From Chryseobacterium oncorhynchi (GTDB lineage Bacteria > Bacteroidota > Bacteroidia > Flavobacteriales > Weeksellaceae), in assembly GCF_002899895.1 (NCBI RefSeq), contig NZ_PPEI02000003.1, positions 671,094 to 735,093 on the forward strand: a stretch of 64,000 bases of DNA, written 5' to 3'. Made by a program: the position numbers and the translations under genes. This document shows positions 9,047 through 16,358 of this stretch, piece after piece. The first letter of the stretch is position 1; each line of letters opens with the position of its first letter. The notes under the pieces are model-generated. The model worked only from the letters and a program-made list of their open reading frames with translations, did no database searches and was not told the DNA's origin.

Positions 9047-9970
9047 ATGCAGACAACAGATACCGTATTAATGATAGAACCGATTGCATTCGGTTACAAC
9101 GCAGAAACTGCGAAAAATAATTATTTCCAGGTAGAACAAACAGGTTCTGATATTCAGTCAAAAGCATTGGCTGAGTTCAATACTTTTGTTGGAAAACTTA
9201 GAGGTAAAGGAATTAATGTAATTACTATAAAAGATACACTAGATCCACATACACCGGATTCTATTTTTCCAAATAACTGGGTAAGCTTTCATAAAGATGG
9301 AAAAGTAGTTTTATATCCTATGTTCGCGTCCAACAGAAGAGTTGAAAGAAGAGATGATATTATTGAAAGTATCAAGGCGCAGGGGTTCGAGGTTGCTGAA
9401 ATTGATGATTGGTCGTTTTCTGAAACACAAGGACATTTCCTGGAAGGAACAGGAAGTATGATTTTCGACCACGACAAGAAAATTGCCTATGGTTCTGTTT
9501 CTTTGAGATTAGATGAAAATCTGTTCAGAGAATTCTGCGAAAAATATGGTTTTACACCAATCGTTTTCCATTCCTATCAAACAGTGGGTACAGAAAGACT
9601 TCCTATCTATCATACCAATGTAATGATGTGTGTGGCAGATCAATTTGTTGTCATCTGTCTTGATTGTATTGATGATGAGCTGGAAAGAGAAAAGGTAATT
9701 GAAACCATTAAAAATTCCGGAAAAGAAATCATTGAAATTTCAGAAGAGCAGATGCAGCAGTTTGCAGGAAATATGCTTCAGGTTCAGAACAAAGACGGTG
9801 AAAGATTTCTGGTGATGAGCCAGACCGCTTACCAGTCTCTAACTCATGAACAGGTTGCCGCTATTGAAAAATACTGTGAGATCATTTACTCAGATCTTAA
9901 TACCATAGAGGTAAATGGAGGCGGAAGTGCAAGATGTATGCTTGCCGAGGTTTTTCTTCCAAAAAAATAA
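9047..9970 (+). CDS. ctlX: Citrulline utilisation hydrolase CtlX-type
   Basis: 307 residues, also of the arginine deiminase-like fold but a distinct branch. Visible motifs: FPNNWVSFH (74-82), FLEGTGSM (131-138), YHTNVMM (188-194) and GGGSARCM (291-298) with the nucleophile C297. This combination is that of CtlX, first linked with citrulline breakdown in Francisella. The family hydrolyses a ureido or guanidino substrate. Two such enzymes in tandem (this and the gene at 8066), followed 20 bases later by speD, tie the operon to arginine/citrulline use. Cytosolic. Confidence 0.85.
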   Translation: MQTTDTVLMIEPIAFGYNAETAKNNYFQVEQTGSDIQSKALAEFNTFVGKLRGKGINVITIKDTLDPHTPDSIFPNNWVSFHKDGKVVLYPMFASNRRVERRDDIIESIKAQGFEVAEIDDWSFSETQGHFLEGTGSMIFDHDKKIAYGSVSLRLDENLFREFCEKYGFTPIVFHSYQTVGTERLPIYHTNVMMCVADQFVVICLDCIDDELEREKVIETIKNSGKEIIEISEEQMQQFAGNMLQVQNKDGERFLVMSQTAYQSLTHEQVAAIEKYCEIIYSDLNTIEVNGGGSARCMLAEVFLPKK

Positions 9971-9990
9971 TATATTTACGAAAAAATTAA

Positions 9991-10350
9991 TTGAACCCAT
10001 TATCAAATAAAGGTTTACATATTCTTCTGACTTTGGAAACAGAGTCAGAAGATTTGTTATTAGACAGCAAGGGATTTCTTGCATTCACAGAAGAAATTCT
10101 GAAAAAAAAAGAAGTAGAAATAGTAGGGATTACCAACCATATTTTTGAGAATCAAAGCTTCACTTCGGCAGTTTGTCTTAAAGAGTCACATCTTTGTATT
10201 CATACTTGGCCGGAGTTTAAGCAACTTACTTTTGATGTATTCTTATGTAATTATACACAGGACAATACAGAAAAGGTAGAACAGATTGCTGATGAAGTGG
10301 TTCAATATTTTAAAGCTAATACCATTCAAAAACACAAAATTTACAGATAA
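9991..10350 (+). CDS. speD: S-adenosylmethionine decarboxylase proenzyme
   Basis: 119 residues, the size of the short prokaryotic class 1B enzyme. It self-cleaves to give a pyruvoyl group and decarboxylates SAM to supply the aminopropyl donor for spermidine. The cleavage site and active residues are intact: KESHLCIHTWPE with S66 (pyruvoyl precursor) and H71, and C86 in FDVFLC. The only start that keeps the N-terminal strand LHILLTLE is the TTG at 9991; no ATG is available. It lies 20 bases after ctlX and 2 bases before the DUF4178 gene. Confidence 0.92.
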   Translation: MNPLSNKGLHILLTLETESEDLLLDSKGFLAFTEEILKKKEVEIVGITNHIFENQSFTSAVCLKESHLCIHTWPEFKQLTFDVFLCNYTQDNTEKVEQIADEVVQYFKANTIQKHKIYR

Positions 10351-10352
10351 AA

Positions 10353-11816
10353 ATGGATCACATTTGTCCCATTTGCCGAACCAATAATAATGATATGGCA
10401 ATTGAGTTTGCCATTGAAGAATTTATCTGCAGTCATTGTAATACCCTTGTTGGAGTAAAAAATATTACCCAAAAGAAGAATATTAAAAAGCCTGTAGAGA
10501 ACGTTGTTTTGGAAGTAGGGCGTAAAGGTACGCTCTATGGTACAGACTATTGGGTGATTAATATTGTCATCAAAAAATACGGGTCGAATACCTTTTGGCG
10601 AGAATATGCACTGAAAGATCAAGCCGGTAATAATGCTTATCTGAGTGAAAGCGATGGGCATTGGGTTTTTCTTCGTCAATTGGAAGTTGCATTTAAAGAA
10701 TCTAAGTTCCATGCTGAATTGGACGGACGTAAATACAGATGGTACGAAACCACACCATGTACAACATATGCTGCTGCTGGGTATTTTGAAGACAAACTGA
10801 ATTTTGGTCTGGCCAATTATAAAGAATATGTAAATGGTACAGAAATGATCTCTCGGGAGCAGTACGGAAATTCATCACAGTTCTTTAAGGGAAATCATAT
10901 TTCAAGATCCGAAATAAAAAAAGCATTTGGAGTAAAAGATATGCCCTATAAATCCGGAATAGGGATTGTTCAGCCTTTTCCTTATAATGTAAGACAATGT
11001 ACCAATATTATGGCGGTTACAGCATTGCTGATATGTCTGCTGCAATTGTATGTGGTAACTTCAAGAAGCAATCAGAACGTTTTTGAACAGAATATAAACT
11101 TTGCAGATGTAAATGATAAAGAACTGGTGAGTAAAAGCTTTAGCTTTTCAGGCGGTTCTGCACCCTTAAAAATACATCTTTTTTCAGATGTGAATAACTC
11201 TTGGGCGAATGTAGGAATAGGTCTTGTTAACGAGAAAACCAATGAAGTGATCTATGCTACCAAGGATATCGAACAATATTCTGGCTTTGAAGGAGGAGAA
11301 AGCTGGAGTGAGGGAAGCCAAACAGAAGATTTCAATATGTGCGGTATTCCTCAGGGAACATACCATTTTTTGATCTCAGCGGAAAAAGAGGGTGGAATAG
11401 TAGATCCGTTCAAATCAGGTTACCGACCGGAGAATGGGGATTTCTCGATTATTCAAAATGAAACCGGAGCTTTCTTTATGCAAAATGATAAAGATAAAAG
11501 CATTAGTACTTATACAGACAGAGTAGCACTTGAAAATGACATCATATTAAAAACCGGTCTTCAAAACAATTTAAAAGAGCTTGGTAAGCTAGATTCTATC
11601 CTTGTTAATATAGTTCCGAATTATGGCTACCCAGGCAATAGTGAACAAAATGCGAACGTAAAGATCAAGGCCACCTGGCTGCCTGTTTCTTTCTGGAACT
11701 TCGGGATTGTACTTTTTTGCCTATTGCTATTTGCAGGATTGAGCTATTTGGCCCGACGTATCTTTGAGGGAAGCAAATGGAGTAACAGTTCCAATTCACC
11801 CTACCCAATAAATTAA
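10353..11816 (+). CDS. DUF4178 membrane protein with N-terminal zinc ribbon
   Basis: 487 residues. A zinc ribbon opens the protein (C5-x2-C8 and C26-x2-C29). A DUF4178 domain follows at about 50-195 (GRKGTLYGTDYWVINIV, WREYALKDQ, KYRWYETTPC). Next come a membrane segment (about 218-236), a 200-residue region with beta-rich, probably extracytoplasmic sequence, and a last membrane segment (447-467). DUF4178 has no known biochemical activity to me; it recurs beside SpeD and spermidine-synthase-like genes in many bacteria, which fits its place here two bases after speD and two bases before the next gene. Confidence 0.85.
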   Translation: MDHICPICRTNNNDMAIEFAIEEFICSHCNTLVGVKNITQKKNIKKPVENVVLEVGRKGTLYGTDYWVINIVIKKYGSNTFWREYALKDQAGNNAYLSESDGHWVFLRQLEVAFKESKFHAELDGRKYRWYETTPCTTYAAAGYFEDKLNFGLANYKEYVNGTEMISREQYGNSSQFFKGNHISRSEIKKAFGVKDMPYKSGIGIVQPFPYNVRQCTNIMAVTALLICLLQLYVVTSRSNQNVFEQNINFADVNDKELVSKSFSFSGGSAPLKIHLFSDVNNSWANVGIGLVNEKTNEVIYATKDIEQYSGFEGGESWSEGSQTEDFNMCGIPQGTYHFLISAEKEGGIVDPFKSGYRPENGDFSIIQNETGAFFMQNDKDKSISTYTDRVALENDIILKTGLQNNLKELGKLDSILVNIVPNYGYPGNSEQNANVKIKATWLPVSFWNFGIVLFCLLLFAGLSYLARRIFEGSKWSNSSNSPYPIN

Positions 11817-11818
11817 GC

Positions 11819-12010
11819 ATGGAAAGAATAATCAATTATATCAGAAATAATTGGCAATTGTTTGCCATCGGAAGCCTATTCCTGGGTTGGTTCGTTTATA
11901 TGACTTTTACAGGAAATCAGTTTTGTGACTGTGCCAAAACAGAAAACTACCGCGACGGAACCACAAGAAGCCATTCCAGAGCAGGATTTTACAGATATTA
12001 TCACAAATAA
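11819..12010 (+). CDS. Small single-pass membrane protein of the polyamine cluster
   Basis: 63 residues. One hydrophobic segment (about 13-32, FAIGSLFLGWFVYMTFTG), then a short polar tail with a CDC motif at 38-40 and many Arg, Ser, His and Tyr. I do not recognise a family. Its start lies two bases after the DUF4178 stop and its stop 12 bases before the DUF350 start, so it is almost certainly translated as part of the run. The Cys pair could bind metal or form a disulfide; that is speculation. Confidence 0.65.
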   Translation: MERIINYIRNNWQLFAIGSLFLGWFVYMTFTGNQFCDCAKTENYRDGTTRSHSRAGFYRYYHK

Positions 12011-12022
12011 AAATATATAACT

Positions 12023-12238
12023 ATGGACAACATTAATGTATTACCTATATTCAATTCAATTCTTTATTCATTCTTAGGAATTGCTATTTTACTGTTATGC
12101 TATTTCATCATCGAGAAATTAACTCCCGAGAAAACATGGCATGAGATCGCTCAAAATAAAAATATAGCACTGGCTATCGTTTTTGGGGCCTTTATTATCG
12201 GTATTTCAATGATTATAAGCGCTGCAATTCATGGATAA
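12023..12238 (+). CDS. DUF350 membrane protein, single unit
   Basis: 71 residues with two membrane segments (about 10-31 and 46-68) and the DUF350 pattern of a charged link (EKLTPEKTWHEIAQNKN) followed by IALAIVFGAFIIGISM. Most DUF350 proteins carry two or four of these units; this has one, so it probably works as an oligomer or beside the other membrane proteins of the cluster. Its last eight bases overlap the start of the next gene (ATGGATAA), a sign of translational coupling. Function of the family is unknown. Confidence 0.8.
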   Translation: MDNINVLPIFNSILYSFLGIAILLLCYFIIEKLTPEKTWHEIAQNKNIALAIVFGAFIIGISMIISAAIHG

Positions 12239-13745
12239 GAAGAGGATTCCTCTTGAGCTGCTTTTATTGTTTTCAGTATTTGTCATTGCTACATGTGGAT
12301 TGATTTATGAATTGGTGGCCGGAGCCCTGGCGAGCTATCTTTTAGGAGACTCTGTAAAGCAGTTTTCTTTCATCATCGGAGTGTATCTATTTTCAATGGG
12401 AGTAGGTTCCTATTTTGCAAAATTTATCAAAGGAAACTTGATTGATAAGTTTGTGGAAATTGAAATTTTGGTAGGAATTGTGGGGGGAATAAGTTCCGTA
12501 GTATTATTCATACTTTTTAATACGCTGGCCCATTTTGAAGCTGTTCTGTATCTCTTTGTCTTTTTTACAGGATCTTTGGTAGGAGTGGAAATTCCGCTTT
12601 TAATGAATATTTTAAAAGACAGGGTTCAGTTTAAAGATTTAGTATCCAATGTTTTTGCTTTTGATTATATAGGAGCTTTACTGGCATCCATTCTTTTTCC
12701 TTTGGTGTTAATTCCCAACCTTGGAATTGTAAAAACTCCATTATTCTTTGGGCTAATTAATATCTCCATTGCAATATTCCTGTGTTTTTATCTCACAAAA
12801 GAACTTTCAAAACCCATTTCCCTAAAGGTAAAATCAATTGGAGCCTTTGTATTTCTTTTGGGTCTTTTCATTTTTTCAGATAAGATTTTATCATACTCAG
12901 AAGAAAAGCTGTATGGTGAAAATATTGTCTACACAAAAAGTTCTCCCTATCAAAGGATTGTTTTAACAAGAAATAACCGGGAGTTCAGGCTCTATTTAAA
13001 TAACAACTTGCAGTTCTCTTCCACAGATGAATACCGTTATCATGAAGCACTCGTTCATCCGGCAATGTCTATGGCCAAAAACATTGATAACGTTCTGATT
13101 TTAGGTGGAGGTGATGGTTTTGCTGTTCGTGAAGTACTGAAATATAAGGAGGTGAAGAAAGTTACCCTTGTAGATCTTGATGGTGAAATGACACAGTTTT
13201 TCAAGACCAATGAGACCATGCGAAAACTGAACCAAAATTCCTTATCCAGCTCTAAAGTACAAGTCATTAACAAGGATGCTTACATTTGGGTAAAGGAGAA
13301 TAAAAAGAAATTTGATGTCATTATCATAGACTTTCCGGATCCATCCAATTATAGTTTAGGGAAACTCTATTCTCTGCAGTTTTATAAAGAACTTGAAAGA
13401 TTAACCACTCCGGATACAAAGATTGTAGTACAGACCACTTCTCCTTATTTTGCGCCAAAGTCTTTCTGGTGTATAGAGAAGACAATCAATCAGATTTTTC
13501 CCTTTACATCGGCATATCACACCTATGTCCCGTCGTTTGGAGAATGGGGATTTTCAATGGCTTCATTTGAGCCGGTCAATAATAAGATTTATAGACAGAT
13601 TCCCAATTTAAGATATTACGATTATGATTTTTCACAAATATCCTACTTTAACAAGGATATGAAAGTAAAAGATGTAGAAATTAACCGTCTGGATAACCAG
13701 ATACTAGTCCGTTATTTTGATGAAGAGTGGGGAAAAGTTCAGTAG
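12231..13745 (+). CDS. speE: Membrane-bound spermidine synthase-like aminopropyltransferase
   Basis: 504 residues. The first 215 residues contain about seven membrane segments; the rest (about 230-490) is a spermidine synthase Rossmann domain. Key motifs: DEYRYHEALVHPAM (267-280), GGGDGFAVRE (292-301), VDLDGEM (314-320), KDA (348-350) and IIDFPDPS (365-372) with the candidate catalytic D367/D370. Such fusions, unlike soluble SpeE, put the active site at the inner membrane. With SpeD upstream, the expected reaction is transfer of an aminopropyl group from decarboxylated SAM to an amine; the acceptor is not known. It overlaps the DUF350 gene and the following FAD gene. Confidence 0.85.
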   Translation: MDKKRIPLELLLLFSVFVIATCGLIYELVAGALASYLLGDSVKQFSFIIGVYLFSMGVGSYFAKFIKGNLIDKFVEIEILVGIVGGISSVVLFILFNTLAHFEAVLYLFVFFTGSLVGVEIPLLMNILKDRVQFKDLVSNVFAFDYIGALLASILFPLVLIPNLGIVKTPLFFGLINISIAIFLCFYLTKELSKPISLKVKSIGAFVFLLGLFIFSDKILSYSEEKLYGENIVYTKSSPYQRIVLTRNNREFRLYLNNNLQFSSTDEYRYHEALVHPAMSMAKNIDNVLILGGGDGFAVREVLKYKEVKKVTLVDLDGEMTQFFKTNETMRKLNQNSLSSSKVQVINKDAYIWVKENKKKFDVIIIDFPDPSNYSLGKLYSLQFYKELERLTTPDTKIVVQTTSPYFAPKSFWCIEKTINQIFPFTSAYHTYVPSFGEWGFSMASFEPVNNKIYRQIPNLRYYDYDFSQISYFNKDMKVKDVEINRLDNQILVRYFDEEWGKVQ

Positions 13746-15309
13746 AAAGGATTTTCTAAAGACAGTAATGTTAGGCAGTATGATACTTCCTTTTCTGCAA
13801 TATTGTGGGAAGAAAGTAAAAACTCTCTTGCTGAAGATTACGGGAACTAATCATATTCTTGGCCATAGATTATGGGCCAAGGATTTTCCACAATCTACAG
13901 AAGTTATCCACACCCAATATCTTATTGTGGGTGGTGGAGTCTCGGGGCTTTCTGCATGCAGGTTTTTTAGTCAAAATAATGAACATGATTATCTTCTTCT
14001 GGAAATGGAGGATCATTTGGGAGGAAACTCTTCCAACGGACAGAACTCATTTTCCAAGTTCCCATTGGGAGCACATTATCTGCCTTTACCAAATAAGGAA
14101 AACTCTGAAATTATCGAATTTCTGACAGAGTGCGGAATCTGCCAGGGAATAGAAGAAAATGGAGAACCTATTTTGGACGAATATCAGATGACTTTTCCCC
14201 AGCAGGAAAGATTGTTCTATAAAAACTCGTGGCAGAATGATGTTGTTCCACAAAAAGGAATATCAGTAGAAATACAAAATGAGCTGAACCATTTCTTTAG
14301 AATGATGAACGATTTCCGTCAAAAAAAAGACACTCTTGGAAATTATTGGTTTGCCATTCCTGTTCATGATTCCAGTAGGGAAAATGAGGCTATGAAGCTT
14401 GAAAAAACTCTTTTTAAAGATTGGCTTCAGGAACATCATTTTCAGTCAGAAGAACTTCTGTGGTTATTGGATTATTCTTGCAGAGATGATTACGGCTTGG
14501 GCATAGACTATGTTTCGGCTTGGGCAGGAATTCATTATTTTGCGGGAAGAAAAAATAACTGGAGTACAAAATATAAGGATCAAGTATTTACCTGGCCGGA
14601 GGGTAATGCAAGGCTCACTCAGCATTTTTCAAAATATATTAAAGAAAAATCTTTAACTAAGCATTTAGTTTTTGATGTTAAAATAAATGATAAGGTTGAG
14701 GTACAGTGTTTTGATAATGCTCAGAAGAAAACAAAGACAATTATTGCAGAAAAGGTTTTGTTTGCCACACCTCAATTTGTCAACGAAAGAATTTTAAATA
14801 ATAGGAACGCAAAATCATTTCAATATGTTCCGTGGCTTTTGACAACCATTATCTTGAAGAACGAATTTGGAGGAGATGAGGAACTTGCATGGGATAATGT
14901 GATTTATGGCTCGTCCGGGCTAGGATATATTTATGATCAGCATCAGAATATCAATCAGGTTTTGGGAGAAAAGGTGATTACTTATTACAAAAGCTTCTCT
15001 ACAAATGATTGTAAAAAGGCCAGAAAGAAGCTGTATTCAATGAAAGAAGCTGAACTTAAAACTTTAGTTTTAGAAGATTTAAAGAAAGCACATCCGCTTA
15101 TAGAGGACTTTATTCTTGAAATGCAGTTTCATAAAATAGGACATGCGATGATTGCTCCGGTTCCCAATCAAATTTTTGGTGAAGACACCAGACTTGCAAA
15201 GGAATCTTTGGATGGAAAGATCTTCTTTGCCCATTCTGATCTTTCAGGAATATCTATTTTTGAAGAAGCCTTTTATCAGGGAATAAGAACTGCAAAGCAA
15301 ATGCTATGA
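13720..15309 (+). CDS. FAD-dependent amine oxidase-like protein with Tat/lipoprotein-type signal
   Basis: 529 residues from the ATG at 13720, which overlaps the end of the spermidine-synthase-like gene by 26 bases. The N-terminus has SRKDFLK (8-14), close to the twin-arginine motif, then a hydrophobic run ending FLQYC with a possible lipobox Cys29. The FAD-binding motif VGGGVSGLSA starts near residue 70 and is followed by the acidic end LLLEMEDHLGGNSSNG, typical of NAD(P)-binding-like flavin amine oxidases. The C-terminal GKIFFAHSDLSG is the usual second FAD contact. A folded flavoprotein exported by Tat and lipid-anchored fits. Its neighbours make a polyamine or amine a reasonable substrate, but this is inference. 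Confidence 0.78.
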   Translation: MKSGEKFSRKDFLKTVMLGSMILPFLQYCGKKVKTLLLKITGTNHILGHRLWAKDFPQSTEVIHTQYLIVGGGVSGLSACRFFSQNNEHDYLLLEMEDHLGGNSSNGQNSFSKFPLGAHYLPLPNKENSEIIEFLTECGICQGIEENGEPILDEYQMTFPQQERLFYKNSWQNDVVPQKGISVEIQNELNHFFRMMNDFRQKKDTLGNYWFAIPVHDSSRENEAMKLEKTLFKDWLQEHHFQSEELLWLLDYSCRDDYGLGIDYVSAWAGIHYFAGRKNNWSTKYKDQVFTWPEGNARLTQHFSKYIKEKSLTKHLVFDVKINDKVEVQCFDNAQKKTKTIIAEKVLFATPQFVNERILNNRNAKSFQYVPWLLTTIILKNEFGGDEELAWDNVIYGSSGLGYIYDQHQNINQVLGEKVITYYKSFSTNDCKKARKKLYSMKEAELKTLVLEDLKKAHPLIEDFILEMQFHKIGHAMIAPVPNQIFGEDTRLAKESLDGKIFFAHSDLSGISIFEEAFYQGIRTAKQML

Positions 15310-16331
15310 AACAACCTTGGATCCATAATGCAAAAACAGATTGGTGGTTTATTCTATCTCCACCTTTTTTGGTATTGTTGATTATTCTTCTTTTTCAGAA
15401 ACAAGTTCAGGGATTAGAAAATAATTATTCCTTTTACACATGGCTTCTTTTGATTGTTTTTGTAGATGTTGCCCATGTATATTCCACTTTGTTTAAGACT
15501 TATTTTGTAAAAGATGAGGTTCAGAAAAGGAAATTGCTGTATTTCGGGATTCCCGTTATTAGCTGGTGCCTGGGAATTACTTTATTCCAGTTTGGAAGCC
15601 TCACATTCTGGTCGGTACTGGCTTTGATTGCCGTCTTTCATTTTATCCGCCAGCAATACGGGTTTATGAGAATCTATGCCCGCTTTGAGCCTAATAACTG
15701 GCAGAAGAAAATAGATGAGGTGGCTGTATATGCTGCTACAATTTTCCCAATGTTGTACTGGTTCAAAACACCACGTGCATTTACCTGGTTTGTTAATAAT
15801 GAATTTGATTGGCTTAAAAACTTGCCTGATTATATTGGTTTTATCACCGTTCTGTATGTAGGGATATTAATAATCTGGCTTGTAAAAACCATTTTTGAAG
15901 CCATAAAAACAAGGAGCATCAACATTCCTAAAACAGCTCTTATTACCGGAACGTACCTTTCCTGGTATTTTGGAATTGTATATTTTAACAATGACCTTGT
16001 CTTTACTTTCCTGAATGTTGTATCCCACGGGATCCCTTATATTGCTCTCATCTATATTCGTGAAATAAAGCAAAAGGATAATCATCAACTGAACTGGATG
16101 TTAATTTTTAAATCTGCTTCGGGAATATTTTTATTTGTAGGAGTGATTTTAGGATTTGCCTTTCTTGAGGAATTTCTGTGGGAAACCTTAGTTTGGAATG
16201 AGCATTTCTCACTGGAATTTAATATCCCAGAAAATGTACTCCAGTTTTTAGTTCCATTGCTCGTGGTTCCACAGCTTACTCATTATCTTCTGGATGGCTT
16301 TATTTGGAGAAAACCAAAAAAAGTTAGCTAA
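15306..16331 (+). CDS. Polytopic membrane protein of the polyamine cluster
   Basis: 341 residues with about eight or nine membrane segments, charged loops, and conserved-looking polar spots such as DVAHVYSTLFKTYF (about 54-67), HFIRQQYGFMRIYARFE (about 110-126) and LTHYLLDGFIWR near the C-terminus. The repeated His/Arg/Tyr motifs inside or beside membrane segments suggest a catalytic or metal-binding membrane enzyme rather than a simple transporter, though no family is recognised. It overlaps the FAD gene by four bases (ATGA) and is the last gene of the run; a promoter for the next gene overlaps its stop codon. Confidence 0.75.
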   Translation: MKQPWIHNAKTDWWFILSPPFLVLLIILLFQKQVQGLENNYSFYTWLLLIVFVDVAHVYSTLFKTYFVKDEVQKRKLLYFGIPVISWCLGITLFQFGSLTFWSVLALIAVFHFIRQQYGFMRIYARFEPNNWQKKIDEVAVYAATIFPMLYWFKTPRAFTWFVNNEFDWLKNLPDYIGFITVLYVGILIIWLVKTIFEAIKTRSINIPKTALITGTYLSWYFGIVYFNNDLVFTFLNVVSHGIPYIALIYIREIKQKDNHQLNWMLIFKSASGIFLFVGVILGFAFLEEFLWETLVWNEHFSLEFNIPENVLQFLVPLLVVPQLTHYLLDGFIWRKPKKVS

Positions 16332-16336
16332 CTTTG
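16303..16336 (+). promoter_or_regulatory. Promoter of the GH43 gene
   Basis: TTTG (16303-16306), a 22-base spacer and TAACTTTG (16329-16336), a perfect TAnnTTTG. The -7 box overlaps the stop codon of the preceding gene. It separates the GH43 gene from the polyamine cluster although they are only 27 bases apart. Confidence 0.55.
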
Positions 16337-16358
16337 TTGGAATCTTTAAAATCTAAAA

